Counted from the first letter of the stretch, positions 1 to 11,470 are shown. The stretch is DNA of 26,398 bases from Phallusia fumigata (GCA_008931825.1 QXVZ01016066.1:1-26398), one strand, 5' to 3'. Notes: generated from the sequence alone by a model not told the origin. A program made the numbers and translations.

Positions 1-99
1 ATTGTGGAAGGCCCGTGCCGAAATATCTTCAAGTCTATTTGAACTCAAATTGACTTCTTCAAGTACGTAACAGGTACGAAATGCCGCAGGTCCAAGTCT
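1..99 (-). CDS. Leucine-rich-repeat exon (partial gene, runs off the left edge)
   Basis: Minus-strand open exon of 33 codons preceded by a splice acceptor (pyrimidine-rich CCTTTTAG just right of position 99). The translation carries one clean extracellular-type leucine-rich repeat: A-F-x-x-C-x-x-L-x-x-V-N-L-S-S-N-R-L, then E-D-I-S-A-R-A-F-H-N at the window edge. Hydrophobic and Asn positions match the typical 24-residue consensus. A Cys replaces one Leu, which the family tolerates. Two overlapping acceptors (TTTTAG or TTTTAGAG) are possible. The second fits the phase of the exon at 3218-3366. The protein is probably extracellular or membrane-bound with ligand-binding repeats, but which LRR family is unknown. 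Confidence 0.6.
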
Positions 100-3000
100 C
101 TAAAAGGCACATTGTTTAGTTCAAACTTACATGCGCAAATCCCCGGGGGAAGGGACATGTATTTTTTCGACACCCAATAATTTTTTAGGATGTTTTAAAA
201 AAAATGATACGGCGATATTTTATTCAACAGGGATGTAACCCAAAATCTGGTTTAACTATTTAAAACCAGTTTGCTGCATGCTTAACGGCGTTTCAAAGTT
301 GTTTGGCTGCTTTTGGCTGCAGCATCACTGATGCTAAGTTATGTCGCTAAGTACTCGTTTTCGCCGCTTGTAATGTAGAAAACAACCGTCATCGGCGAGT
401 TATGTGCTCGAGTACTTGTTATAGTCGAGTTACGTCACCAAGTACTCGTTTTGGGTAGATATAATGCATCCTCCTGGCGAGTTATGTACTCGAGTTCCTG
501 TTTTCGCCGAGTATAATGTAGCAAGCATCCGCTATCGGCGAGTAATGTACCCGATTACTCGTTTTCGCCGTGTAGAAAGTGCCAAACATCCGCAGTCGGC
601 GAGTTATGTACACGAGTACTCGTTATTGCCGAGTCCTTTTAAACGAGTAATTGTGCTCATCACTTACGCGTCGACTAAACTGAACAGGTACTCGGTGAGT
701 AATCTCGCCACTTAGCGGGTTAAAGAGTTTTGATTGGGACTTTTCCGTTGTAGCGCGATTCCTAAACTCCCGCCATTGCTTAAGCTTTAATATGTCCCAC
801 TGTATCCTATCGTTGACTCTGAGGGGCAGAATTAAATTTAGTCATGTTTTATTAATGTGGCCTAAACGATTTTCGTATTTTGCGGTCAGGGTCGCAATAA
901 ACTCCCAGACAGGTGAACCGCGGAACTTTTTGCTTGCTTTTACTGTGCATTTTTTTAAGGGGGATTATAATAAGGACATCATGGGCATAGCATTTATCAT
1001 ACATCAAGACACGTTGTCACACGGTTAACAGGTTTAGGATTATTTTTATCTCGTGGAGCTTTCAAGTGGCAAGTTTGTTGAAGTTGGACACGCGACGAAA
1101 TACAAACTTACTTTTTATCACGTTTTGTGAATCGCGTCAAACGAATTTAAGGAATGCTAGAGACCTGTGTCGCTGCCATTTATTAAGTTGCTTAAGGGAA
1201 AATGGTCTACTGGTATGTGCATAAGATAAGTTGTAAAGCTAAAAATTAGTGCTTAACGACTGGCGCATTCTGAGTTTGTGTATTTATCGACAAAAAAGTT
1301 GGATTTTTTTTAAAAGACCTTCACCTTACCCCCTCACACACACAAACACACCCCCTCATTCTATCCAATGCCAGCGCCATATATCATTGAACAAAGACAA
1401 AAATGTGCGAGAAAGAAGCCCTCTTGATTATGAAACCTGGCATGGTTCCTGTTGAGGGTTGCATAACGCACGTTAAGATTCACCTCCGTTGTTGCATATT
1501 CATGAAAGTATATTTTCCAGGCATCAATCTTTTATGCTTACACGCGTCCGTAATGATAAGTTTATGGCAGGTTTTTGGCAATTTTATGGCCCAGCACGTG
1601 CGAGCGACCCGCCAAGCCATGTAAATTTAATGAGACGATCTGCAACAGCAAGACTTCGAATATAAACACAAAGTCGGACAACTTTCAAAAAATCCCTCCA
1701 GGTCCCTTGACGCCATTTTAAGACAGCGCTTGTAATTGCTCGACACTGCAACGCCCTCAGAGGTTAAGGAAAATAATTGAAACTTTTGCAAAGCGCGTCC
1801 GTAATGGTTTGTGACCAATTAGCAATTAGGGGAAAAATATTAATTTTTGCCGTACTTTTTTAACTTTACGATTGTGAGACGTACTATTGGTCCCCTATTT
1901 TTTCGAAGCAAAGACTTGGACAACCATACTTTTACAGTTAATATTGAATAGCGTCGCACCAAATCGCTAAATTTCAAAGGCGCTAACAAAAAACAAAAAA
2001 GTGCTTTAAGCAAACTGCCATCGTGCTGCACCTCACAACTGCGGATTTTTTATCACTGTTAGGCGTACTTTCTTCAACCAGAGGTAAAAATATTAAAAAG
2101 ATTTTTTTGCAAACCATTTAGATCCCTTCCGTGTTCGTATATGCCTGACGATTTAGACCATTTGAGCCCATTATATTGTTTGATGTATAACCACTGCCAG
2201 AAATGAAAGTTACAAATGCCAGCTTTTAATTTGATGTTTTAAATTAATCCCCTTACATAGACACCTGAAATCGGATTACTATGCAAAATACTCAAAGGTA
2301 ATTGTCCTGTCCGGAGGTCAATCAGCGAAAAATATTTTTTGTCACTTTTCCCAAACCGCAAAAGCTGGATTTACTTTATCTTCTTTCGAAATCAGATCGG
2401 AAACACAATTATCGCAGTGCTCCGGATTAGAACTGTCCTGATCTCTATCCGCGCATGCGCAGTACTCACGTTAAGTGTTGAATACGTCACTGAAAGCTTT
2501 CTGGTGTTGGATGGAATTCCAACGGGCAGTTTTCGTGTAAGACTCGCCAATCGTGTGCATGTGACGGACCTGAATAAATAACAAAAACAAAGTTAGGAAA
2601 AAAAACATGTTGCTACATTAAACACCGTTCTGTGCATAACTCTTTAAAACAATGTGGTGGCCCAAATAGCTTTTCATGAATAAAGCATGTCGCTTTTTAG
2701 ATCTATTTGTGCCAACATGTTTTTAGATAAACAACTTGCTGGTACTTGGCACTTCGCTCGTCAACCCATTTGAAATCTTAAGTCGTTTAGCAAATAACTG
2801 TTGTGCTGTTAAACCTTTAGTACAGCGCATCTGTTCTGACAGAAAATGTTCGAAATGCGTTTATGCGAGCAACGCCTACATGTAAGTCGTCCATTTTGGT
2901 AAAAAAAAGTTTATTTTATCTGCGCAAAATTGAGTGTTAAACACAACAAAGTAAATCCAAAGAAATTCAATTTGCTTTAGTCTATGTTTGTAGTTTCTAC

Positions 3001-3217
3001 TTAGGCATGACAATAAAGTAATATTCCAAGTTTATTTTAAGTCTAGATTTATTAATAGATCTCGAACATCGCATAATATAAGCTATAATTCCTTGACGAA
3101 ACAGGCAACCCGTCCTCAGGCCCAGCAGCTCAACAACAATCACTAGAAAATTCAAACGTAATTGCTAGTTTATGCTACAGCCACACGAGAATAAACATTT
3201 ACACCCACAGCACTGAC
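100..3217 (-). other. Probable intron space of the LRR gene
   Basis: No exon was placed confidently in these 3.1 kb. The remainder of the LRR N-terminal cap and at least part of a first repeat are missing from the two exons found, so one or more short phase-2 exons are expected here on the minus strand. Short ATG-started frames in this stretch have no recognisable protein features. It also holds the 61-bp repeat at 331-640 and a palindromic GCGCATGCGC at 2451-2460, an NRF1-type site with a nearby TACGTCAC at 2483. Confidence 0.4.
331..640. repeat. Degenerate tandem repeat, period about 61 bp
   Basis: About five imperfect units. The phrase GGCGAGTTATGT or a close variant recurs at about 335, 394, 476, 537 and 598, the last three exactly 61 apart, with an extra half unit near 424. 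Each unit pairs GGCGAGTTATGTAC with ACTCGTTTTCGCC around a CTCGAG-like centre, so a unit is itself an imperfect palindrome able to form a hairpin. The other half of the unit reads like TATAATGTAGCAAGCATCCGC. The 84-residue frame crossing it (464-715) is a by-product of the repeat. Confidence 0.75.
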
Positions 3218-3366
3218 CTCTGGAAAGCGTTGCATCTGCATGCTCCGGTCTGCTCGGGACAAGCTCTTACGGGCGCTAGGGCCTCCACAGTTAACGCTGC
3301 TATCAGTATTACAACCCATGCCATCGTGACCCAGGTGATATGTGAGATGACGCTGGGAATCCGCAT
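3218..3366 (-). CDS. First coding exon of LRR protein: signal peptide plus N-terminal cysteine cap
   Basis: Read on the minus strand from ATG at 3366, or an in-frame second ATG at 3324, to a good donor (CCAGAG then GTCAGT) at 3218, ending in phase 2. From the second Met there is a signal-peptide-like segment (MAWVVILIAALTVEALA), then Ala-Pro-Val-Arg-Ala and the cysteine pattern C-P-x(4)-A-C-R-C. That pattern is the first half of an LRR N-terminal cap. The 3324 start gives the more typical signal peptide, while 3366 adds 14 residues. It is assigned to the same gene as the LRR exon at 1-99 because strand, order and domain logic agree. The second half of the cap must lie in an exon between 100 and 3217 that I did not find. 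Linkage is inference. Confidence 0.62.
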
Positions 3367-3562
3367 GCTTCTGCGCCAACCTGATCCTCGGAAAACCTTT
3401 TTTTGCTCGCTCGCTGGGTAATGCGTGAAGCTTATTATCCCAGTGTGCTTAATATTTAATTTGAGATGCCTGGGAAGGCGGGGACATGTCTCTGCGAGGG
3501 GACAGCATTAGTGGAGTGTCAGTCTGCTGTAAAACTTGGGTTTTCCAACTGATATTACCCTC

Positions 3563-3570
3563 CTTTTATA
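3563..3570 (-). promoter_or_regulatory. TATA box of the LRR gene
   Basis: The minus strand reads TATAAAAG about 200 bases before the LRR gene's first ATG. A CCAAT element lies just upstream (plus strand ATTGG near 3577). The spacing suits a TATA promoter with a 5' leader of about 170 bases. It is assigned by motif and position only. Confidence 0.35.
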
Positions 3571-3599
3571 TTTTCTATTGGTTTACACTTACTTCTCAA

Positions 3600-6500
3600 G
3601 CAACACCTAATTATTGATAGGTTTTCTGTACAATTTTGCTCGATTGAAAAAAAAACAGGTTTACGTTTAATGACAAAATATTTGAAATGTTAAATCGTGC
3701 TGTACACCAACAGTTTTTCGCAACACTTTTTGAATTAATTCATCTCTTAACAGAAAAAAACTATGCTAAAAAAACTCCATTAAATTTATTTTCTCTTTTA
3801 AAACAGAATTCTGAACATAAAGAACTTTGAATTTGGAAACTTATTCTTTTTTCTTAGGAAACTTAAAGATAAAGACAAACTCGGAGATTTAATCAAGCGA
3901 AAGCGAATGAGCGGTTTAAATATTTACGAGAACCATAAACATCCCACTTTGTAAAGTTACGGAAGCTTCATGGCGACACATATTGAAGTAGCGAGCAAAA
4001 CAAAACCTGTAGCCTTTCTGATCTCAATTCCTTCTAGCAAATGACAATAATACAACGCAGTTCAATAAGGCGAAGTAACTTTGACAGAATACACAACACA
4101 TTGTCAAAAATACGTTTTGCTGCCGTTTTGGGTCGCATTGATCTTTACATACTCTAGAAGCTAAGAAACAAACCCGCACATAGGCTGATAACGTGACTGC
4201 GAATCCTTGCTACATTTTTCGGGACTTGTTTTATGGAATTGCTTGAATGCCTGGCAGATTTGGTATTATATTTCTGATGTACAGGGATAAGAGAACAAAC
4301 AAGTTATTGAAAACACGCAATATTGAACAAAAGAATAATTACGGTATATTTTCAGCAGAATGTGCACTTAATGAATATATTGCCTGTTTTTTCAATCACG
4401 TCACATCAAAGACCACACGAAAACGCATGATCAATTTGAACTCTCATTGATTTTGTGTATTGTGAAACACTTATGATGAACTCTCGATGTCTGGGGCTTT
4501 TGGTTTCATGACAGTGTCAGTTATTGCCTCTCGACAGTTTGTTTGGTTTTCTTTATCTATGCTTCAGGCCTTTTGGCATCTATCGTGCATATTTAATGAA
4601 ATCCCCAGCTTACATCATACAGCTTGATAAGACGTCTGCGGCCTTTCGTAACCCTGGCTTCAACCCCTGATGTTTGTGACAAAATTCTGACCCTACAGAC
4701 TTTACAGTACATGCACAAACTTAAAACTTGCTAACAAATCCTTTGCTATTACTGTATGAGAGGCACAATACTCTAATATAACCGGGGCTATTGACGTGGG
4801 TCAAATTCCATCAAGTTTTTTTAGCTATGCGTTTACGCAGCGTGTAAATGTTATGGAGGTTGACTGTGATTCGATAATTGCTCTTGCGGGCCTGGAGTTT
4901 TGTAGTACGCGTATAAGTATGCTGTTAGAAACAGTTCTTCAGGGCAAAACTTCAGAAAGTATAAACATATATATGTTAATACAACTTGTTCACTGCTCTT
5001 AGATTCTTTTTCTGACAAACCTCTTTAAGGACAAACTTTTGACCTCTTATTCGCAACATCCTCTGGAGTGCAATAAAAATACCTAAAAAAATATGGTTTT
5101 AAGATTCTCTTTCTGACAAATCCTCTTTTCTTACGGATTTTGACCTCTCTATGGTAAGGAAAATACCTTCACATATTCCAGCATTCTAAAAAAATACCAA
5201 TTTTCGGTGATAACGTTTACTCTGCGGCTTCTATCATTTCTTTCTAAAATGCATGTGGTTTTTAAAAATCTGCATGCAAAACCATGGTAATAACCAAGCG
5301 CTGCGAAGGAACTTTGCTTCATAAAATTCAGCCTTGAGTAGACTAACAACTTCATGGACCATCTTACGTTGGACACTGTCTGCTTGTCTGTAAAAAACTG
5401 TTAGTATGTCAGTAACTTCGCCAGATATTTAATAATTTATTTCTGTTCCCTTGCCGCAATTACTCCTGTTACTTGTTTAGCGTTCAGTCGCCAAAAACGT
5501 ACAATGTTGAGGAACGTTCCAACATGGAAAGATGAAAAAACGTATAAATTGGGAAGGTTTGGCGTTTTACTTGTGATTTATTTTGATTGTTGGTTTTAAT
5601 TAATGAAAAACACGAATACTTTAAATACTTAGAAATGATTACCCTAACGGTCATTTTTATGTGTTTCTTTACAAAACAAGTTGTTTTTAAGTATTTTCGT
5701 TTGTTTTTTTACCTAAACCCCACTTAACTATTAGTAAAAGGCTAAAAATAGCTTCACAAACATTTCTAAAAATGCTCAGTTATCAATTTGCCAAACCGTT
5801 GACTTACAAAAGAGGGCTTTAAGACGGCGACAAACTGTTCTACATCTGCCAAAATAATCAACATTTATAGCTCTCATTTATGCACGACTTTGGTCATCTC
5901 AGTGTCCCAACGGACGGTTTACAGAGACATATAAATTGCTGTTTTCTGTCAATGAAGGTTTGCAATTAACCGTACTGATTGTTGCTTCAAATGGGTCAAA
6001 TTTGTTCTTATCTTTCTTCCTTTGGGACCAGAGCATAATATTCAACGCTCGTTTTAATTGGGATTTGGACTAAGTAATGCCTTTTTTAATTTACGAGGAG
6101 TTTTGGACTGAATGGTTTGGATAATGGTTTACCAACAAGTGAAGATCGTACAGGTTGAACTGAAGAAACCTAGTTGAATTTGCAAGTTGAATTTAACGAA
6201 AGCGACCTGAGGAATTAATCACAAACGTACAATCAACTGTCCACAGGTCAGTTTTAATTGATTTTTTTCACCTCTCTGCCAAGTTACAATACTTCCATGT
6301 AGGCTACACTACAAACGCCAAAAAACGTCATCTTACCAAAAGCTCAACTTTACAGAGTTAGCGTGTACCAAAAGTTGAACTCCTACATTAACCTTAACAG
6401 CACATGAAGGTAGATTTCTGACTAAATATTTTTTGTATTATTTGCATTCACAAGCTACTCACGGATCGTAAACTCAATGTCTGACATTCTGTCTATGCGG

Positions 6501-6926
6501 GTTTTGTTCTATAGAAATTTCCAGAAAAAATACAACCGCAAAATACATCTCACAAATTGCATTTGACTCTGATAAGCATCGATGTCAGCCTGGCGGTCAA
6601 GTGCAATAAACTCAATGGAAACAGCACTTATTGTGCTTGGCTAGACCCGTCAGCTCGTTACCCAACTCTGGTCCTTAAACTGCGGGATCAATAAAACATA
6701 AGGTCTTAGGGGGTTGGAATATTCTGCGTGCACGCGTCTTGTCACCTCTGGCCGCGCGCGCAATTAATTTGTGTCCGGTCGCAGTTTGCGGAACTTGCAT
6801 GGAACTTGTGGCAGCAAATGAACATTTTCTAATTTCCTCTAGAAGGCTATTCAGCGGTGAAAAATGAATTTTTTATGACATGACGTTTATAGTGGTGTGC
6901 AAAAAAGGTGGATTCTCAATCTTTCG
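3600..6926. other. Gene-poor stretch
   Basis: No exon or RNA gene recognised on either strand. Scattered ATG frames of 60-75 codons occur at the rate expected by chance in AT-rich DNA. A short GC-rich patch lies at about 6728-6765 (CGCGCGCGC). One local direct duplication (5000-5150) is listed separately. Confidence 0.5.
5000..5150. repeat. Local direct duplication, about 50 bp, offset 101
   Basis: The segment beginning TTAGATTCTTTTTCTGACAA near 5000 and ending TTTTGACCTCT recurs near 5101 as TAAGATTCTCTTTCTGACAA and again ends in TTTTGACCTCT. The two copies are about 80 percent alike by eye and are separated by an AT-rich spacer. Confidence 0.6.
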
Positions 6927-8040
6927 TGACTCAGGCCCAGTTAAAATCAAAGGAACGCCTCCAAACCAGTTTAAAGTTGCATGACTGTAAACAATGACAT
7001 AGCCTCTTTGTTTTTCCAAGTATGAAGAGCACAGGTAACGGTGGGTGTAATTCAGATGTGTGCTTGCAACGCCATTGGTTTGTGGCTGTGTGTGGCCGAA
7101 AGTCTTAACTTAGCTGATGTTTGTTTTTGGAAAACTAACGTATGTGTTTCTCACTAGTTGATTGAGGAATCTTTTTTTTAATGTGCAGTCATAAACATTA
7201 ACAATATTACCTTTATCCTGGAGGAAGACTATTTGAATATATAGGATGTCGACACGCAAAAATACATTTCGAAGAGCCTTCATATGTTATATGTTTGTAC
7301 AATGCTAGACAGCAACAGTTTATACATAAATAATACATATACTTTTTTGTTTCTGCCATTAGTTTTATGTGCGTATAATAGTTAAATTGCGTTTGCAAGT
7401 GTAAAATGGTTTTCACAATCACACAATAGCTACATAATTCGATTCACACATATTTCTCGGTCGCGTGACAAGCCTCAATAATTCAAATTCCTCAGCAAAG
7501 ACCTTGTCATGAATGATTTAAAGTCGCGGGTCACACACTGTGGTTAAGTCGTAACAATCGACGTCATGATATGAAATGATGTCATACCTTCTGATTTAGG
7601 GAGAATCCCAAAATGAATCATTTGTGAGGTTATTGTCCCTATTTTGTTGGATTTGTTTTTCGGTGTATTGAAACTTTCGGGGCGTTATGATTGGTTGGTC
7701 AATAATGTGGTAATTATTGTCCTGTTTTGGGTTTTTTAACCTTTTTTCTCAAATGGATTTGCTTTGGTAATTGGAATTTTTGCACGCCGTATAAGATAAA
7801 TTTCCTCTGCTGCAAATTATTGGGTTTTCGCCTTTTTATGTCGCGAAAGCGAAATCCTTGAATTTGGAAAGTGTAACTAACAAACACAATAATACTTATG
7901 TTATGGGAGAAAAGTACATTACGATTCTTTAATGATTCCGTGTATTTCAGTGTGAAAAGTTAAAAACGGATCCAGATTTTGATGTTTTGTTAGTAATACT
8001 TTTCCAGGTAATGTGTAATGCATTAACACATAAGTTTTAT
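6927..8040. repeat. 1,114-bp direct duplication, copy A
   Basis: This copy starts at TGACTCAGGCCCAG and ends at ACATAAGTTTTAT immediately before the N at 8041. It matches 8042-9155 with the same length. By eye I count eight substitutions, all in the first 350 bases; the remaining 760 or so bases look identical. No gene was recognised inside. The paired 69-codon minus-strand frames (7213-7422 and 8328-8537) exist only because the DNA is duplicated. Confidence 0.9.
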
Positions 8041-8041
8041 N
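8041..8041. other. Undetermined base at a duplication join
   Basis: A single N lies exactly between the two 1,114-bp copies. The left copy ends and the right copy begins at this base, as expected where two overlapping contigs were not merged. Confidence 0.8.
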
Positions 8042-9155
8042 TGACTCAGGCCCAGTTAAAATCAAAGGAACTCCTCCAAACCAGTTTAAAGTTGCATGAC
8101 TGTAAACAATGGCATAGCCTCTTTGTTTTTCCAAGTATGAAGAGCACAGGTAACGGTGGGTGTAATTCAGATGTGTGCTTGCAACGCCATTGGTTTGTGC
8201 CTGTGTGTGGCCGAAATTCTTAACTTAGCTGATGTTTGTTTTTGGAAAACTAACGTATGTGTTTCTCACTGGTTGATTAAGGAATCTTTTTTTTAATGTG
8301 CAGTCATAAACATTAACAATATTACCTTTATCCTGAAGGAAGACTATTTGAATATATAGGATGTCGACACGCAAAAATACATTTCCAAGAGCCTTCATAT
8401 GTTATATGTTTGTACAATGCTAGACAGCAACAGTTTATACATAAATAATACATATACTTTTTTGTTTCTGCCATTAGTTTTATGTGCGTATAATAGTTAA
8501 ATTGCGTTTGCAAGTGTAAAATGGTTTTCACAATCACACAATAGCTACATAATTCGATTCACACATATTTCTCGGTCGCGTGACAAGCCTCAATAATTCA
8601 AATTCCTCAGCAAAGACCTTGTCATGAATGATTTAAAGTCGCGGGTCACACACTGTGGTTAAGTCGTAACAATCGACGTCATGATATGAAATGATGTCAT
8701 ACCTTCTGATTTAGGGAGAATCCCAAAATGAATCATTTGTGAGGTTATTGTCCCTATTTTGTTGGATTTGTTTTTCGGTGTATTGAAACTTTCGGGGCGT
8801 TATGATTGGTTGGTCAATAATGTGGTAATTATTGTCCTGTTTTGGGTTTTTTAACCTTTTTTCTCAAATGGATTTGCTTTGGTAATTGGAATTTTTGCAC
8901 GCCGTATAAGATAAATTTCCTCTGCTGCAAATTATTGGGTTTTCGCCTTTTTATGTCGCGAAAGCGAAATCCTTGAATTTGGAAAGTGTAACTAACAAAC
9001 ACAATAATACTTATGTTATGGGAGAAAAGTACATTACGATTCTTTAATGATTCCGTGTATTTCAGTGTGAAAAGTTAAAAACGGATCCAGATTTTGATGT
9101 TTTGTTAGTAATACTTTTCCAGGTAATGTGTAATGCATTAACACATAAGTTTTAT
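8042..9155. repeat. 1,114-bp direct duplication, copy B
   Basis: Second copy of 6927-8040, beginning right after the N at 8041. It runs to the same last bases as copy A and then continues into unique sequence (CAAAACACAACTG). It may be a true tandem duplication or two overlapping allelic contigs placed end to end; the N at the exact join favours the latter. Confidence 0.9.
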
Positions 9156-9879
9156 CAAAACACAACTGTTCCCGATCATCTATAATTATGCTTCGTCACA
9201 AGGGACCGTGGGTTTCGGCCTGAAAGAGCTGGTAACAGCGCGGAAGGTAAACCAACGCAACGAGCGAATTCCCCTCGGTAAAATCGCGATTGGCCTCGTC
9301 ATTTCCTCTTGTAAATTGCCCTTTTCAAATTATCACAAAAAGAAAAAAAATGATGAAAGTGGTATGACTCAAGATCACGATTTGAAGCCCACTAAGCGGA
9401 AAAACGGATATGCTTTGTTAGAAATTTTGGGATAAGAGTTAACCAATGTTTGCCTTTTTGGCTCACGTAATTCTCTTTTCCGAACCGTTTTGCACGACAT
9501 ATTAACCGGCATGGTAATCGCGTCGAATGTTGGTCCCCTTGAAATCTGTTCTTATCAATAAGAACGACGTACATGTACATTTAACAACGTTGTTTTTAAA
9601 GGGGTTAACTATGTGCAATGTATTGTTAACAGCGAGTCTTAGGCGTCCGGGATTTCAGAAACGCTTTCATGGTTAAAACCTTATTTCAAATTTGGGTTTG
9701 CCGCCTACGAAATAATGCTTTTATTTAGTTTAAATTATGACCGCAACGCCTACTGTTAAACTGTTTCCCAAAATCCTTAGGTCATTGTTTTTTACAAATT
9801 TTTTGAGAGTTTCACTCAACTGTTCTGTCTGTTGACAAATTAATGTTTGGTGACTGTTTCCTTTTGTTATGCAACACCA
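9156..9879. other. Stretch without a recognised gene
   Basis: A 75-codon plus-strand frame (9208-9435) with a lysine-rich middle lies here. It is not recognised and its length is unremarkable. Nothing else stands out before the antimicrobial-peptide-type modules begin at about 9880. Confidence 0.4.
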
Positions 9880-10200
9880 TTTTCAACATTAAGTTGGCGC
9901 AAACTAAAGACTCAACTAAAAAGAACTTGACGGCGTACAAATGCAAACGACGTTGTTCACATTATTTCCGTTTAATGTGTAATACTTCCCCTATTCATGG
10001 GTGCATTTGCGACTGACATATTACGCTTGTAGTATTGCGTGCAAACGTTTCGTCGTAACATCCTGTTTGGAAACTTAGTGACGCCTCATTGTTTTTCGCA
10101 ACCGTAGTTTTTCGTTTTGAACGTGGGTAAATAAGTTTGTTGCCATATACACCCGGTTCTGCACATTATGCTTTTATGGAACTTTGATTCTTTGTTTTGA
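9880..10200. repeat. Module 3'-flank block, copy 1 (downstream of first peptide gene)
   Basis: This block is alike in sequence to 13240-13466, 14640-15100 and 17030-17520. Shared landmarks are ATTATTTCCG (9961, 13304, 17045; ATTATTTCTG at 14705), a following GTGTAATACTTCC-type stretch and a GGGTGCATTTGCGAC-type stretch. It marks the downstream edge of each minus-strand peptide-gene module and is useful for counting modules. Confidence 0.7.
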
Positions 10201-10243
10201 TGGGGCAAATTTATACCCATTTTTTTAGTTTTTTTGCTGAAGT

Positions 10244-10249
10244 TTTATT
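10244..10249 (-). terminator. Polyadenylation signal of first peptide gene
   Basis: AATAAA on the minus strand, about 310 bases past the stop codon at 10559. The surrounding T-rich sequence resembles the corresponding place behind the paralogue at 15449-15939. Confidence 0.45.
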
Positions 10250-10558
10250 TAAATCGTTTTTCACAAAGTCCAGTAAATACAGACAAATTTTGTACAAAAT
10301 ATTTAATGCCACAAGTGAAATCTTGTTCTGTGTACACGAATGATTTTTCGAAAGCTGCTCTGTGGGTGTCGGTCTAAAAGAAAAAACAAACAAATAGTTT
10401 AAAAAAACGTCCTAATGTTTTGTTCTAATGGTAAAAAGTTATTTTGATAAAACCAACATTAATATTTGAAAGCTTCGAAAATTAACAACAAATCGTAAAG
10501 AACATGCAAAAATATTATAAACCAGAAAAAAAGGAACTGAGTTTTTGATTTACTTACT

Positions 10559-11094
10559 TTACTTCTCCAGAAGTTTGACCAATTCATTCCGTGCAATGTC
10601 CTTCCGCATCTTTAGAGCGTCGTTCGCCATGTCGTCTAGCAACTGCTTAAACTCTTCGTTATTCAGCAGTTCGTTTAGTTCCTGATCAGTCATTTCGGCC
10701 GGTGATCGATCTCCTAAACTTCAATAGAAAAAAATAGTCCTTTTTTACGGAAGAGTAATTAACGTTGTTATGCTTCGGTATGAAACACAGCTGTCAGAAG
10801 AAGACGCTTTACCGCAAATCTTAATAGGATACGCCGAGGTCGAAATTTCAGATGCTTGATTTTAACTTACCCAAGAAAGCCCATGAGTTTTGACACGTGT
10901 CCAGCCCATTTAACGACGTGTGGAGCCCACTTTGTGACGTGCCCCACCAATTTAGTTCCATTCTTCTTCGACATCTTGGCTTGTCCCATCCCAGTATCGG
11001 CGAGACGATTCCTTTGGTGGCTAAATCGCTTGCGTGATGCATTGATGTTAACGAGAAGAAGAACGGCAACGATCAGTACAGAAAGTTTGTTCAT
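10559..11094 (-). CDS. Secreted cationic peptide precursor with acidic tail, heptad-repeat type (antimicrobial-peptide-like), gene 1
   Basis: Two coding exons, 11094-10871 and 10718-10559, giving 127 residues. Residues 1-19 form a signal peptide (MNKLSVLIVAVLLLVNINA). Residues 20-75 are basic (12 Lys/Arg, one Asp). They contain three 7-residue repeats in which Lys48/55/62/69, His52/59/66 and Leu49/Trp56/Trp63/Leu70 are in register, predicting an amphipathic helix. The second exon encodes an acidic tail starting LGDRSPAEMTDQEL. The donor is CTTGG|GTAAGT. The acceptor that keeps the frame is CTATTGAAG at 10719, eight bases upstream of the paralogue's equivalent, adding Leu-Gly. The start was chosen by homology with the paralogue at 15939 and because an intron acceptor (TTTTAGATCTACAG) lies upstream. 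The layout is that of tunicate gene-encoded antimicrobial peptide precursors such as Ciona MAM/PAP. Membrane activity is inferred. Confidence 0.8.
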
Positions 11095-11395
11095 GTTTAA
11101 GTTAGTTGTAAATGTGATCTGTAGATCTAAAACACACACAATATTTAGGAACGCCAGCCACGGACTCAGAAGTGGCTTAGTTGTAAAGATAACTGCCAGA
11201 GCGAGCTTGCATGTAGTGAATACAATGTTATGCAAACGATCGCAGTTCATTGTGATACAACAGTGCTTTATTTTTCTTGGTCTAAGCGTCTCAAAAACGA
11301 ACAAACAACGAATAATTCTCAAAAACACGATCCTTCATTTCTCTGTTTACTACGACTTGACCACCTTTGTACTGAAATTTTTCCCACAACCACAA

Positions 11396-11403
11396 CTTTT
11401 ATA
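11396..11403 (-). promoter_or_regulatory. TATA box of gene 1
   Basis: TATAAAAG on the minus strand, about 300 bases before the ATG at 11094. It is preserved at the matching place in the other module copies (12352, 13814) and in gene 2 (16281). The leader is probably interrupted by an intron ending at TTTTAG/ATCTACAG near 11119-11128. Confidence 0.65.
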
Positions 11404-11470
11404 CGTGTATATTACTAAATTAACAAAAAGTAGGTATCGCTGACAATAACGCGGAAGGGAAATCAATGCC

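Noticed and set aside
464..715. 84-codon plus-strand frame
   Set aside because: It runs through the 61-bp repeat and is a by-product of it.
2451..2490. GCGCATGCGC plus TACGTCAC as a promoter of a separate gene
   Set aside because: Good NRF1/CRE-type motifs, but no transcript start, TATA box or following exon could be tied to them.
6523..6691. Exon-like plus-strand frame with acceptor CTATAG and a stop overlapping AATAAA
   Set aside because: No partner exon, no start codon and no recognisable protein pattern.
7213..8537. Pair of almost identical 69-codon minus-strand frames
   Set aside because: Similarity is explained entirely by the 1,114-bp DNA duplication. Composition and lack of features argue against coding.
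9208..9435. Lysine-rich 75-codon plus-strand frame after the duplication
   Set aside because: No recognisable domain, and the length is ordinary for chance; kept only as a remark.
10856..11443. Plus-strand frame of 195 codons, the longest in the window
   Set aside because: It is antisense to gene 1's first coding exon and leader. It has no domain or signal features, while the minus strand has family homology, splice sites and a TATA box.
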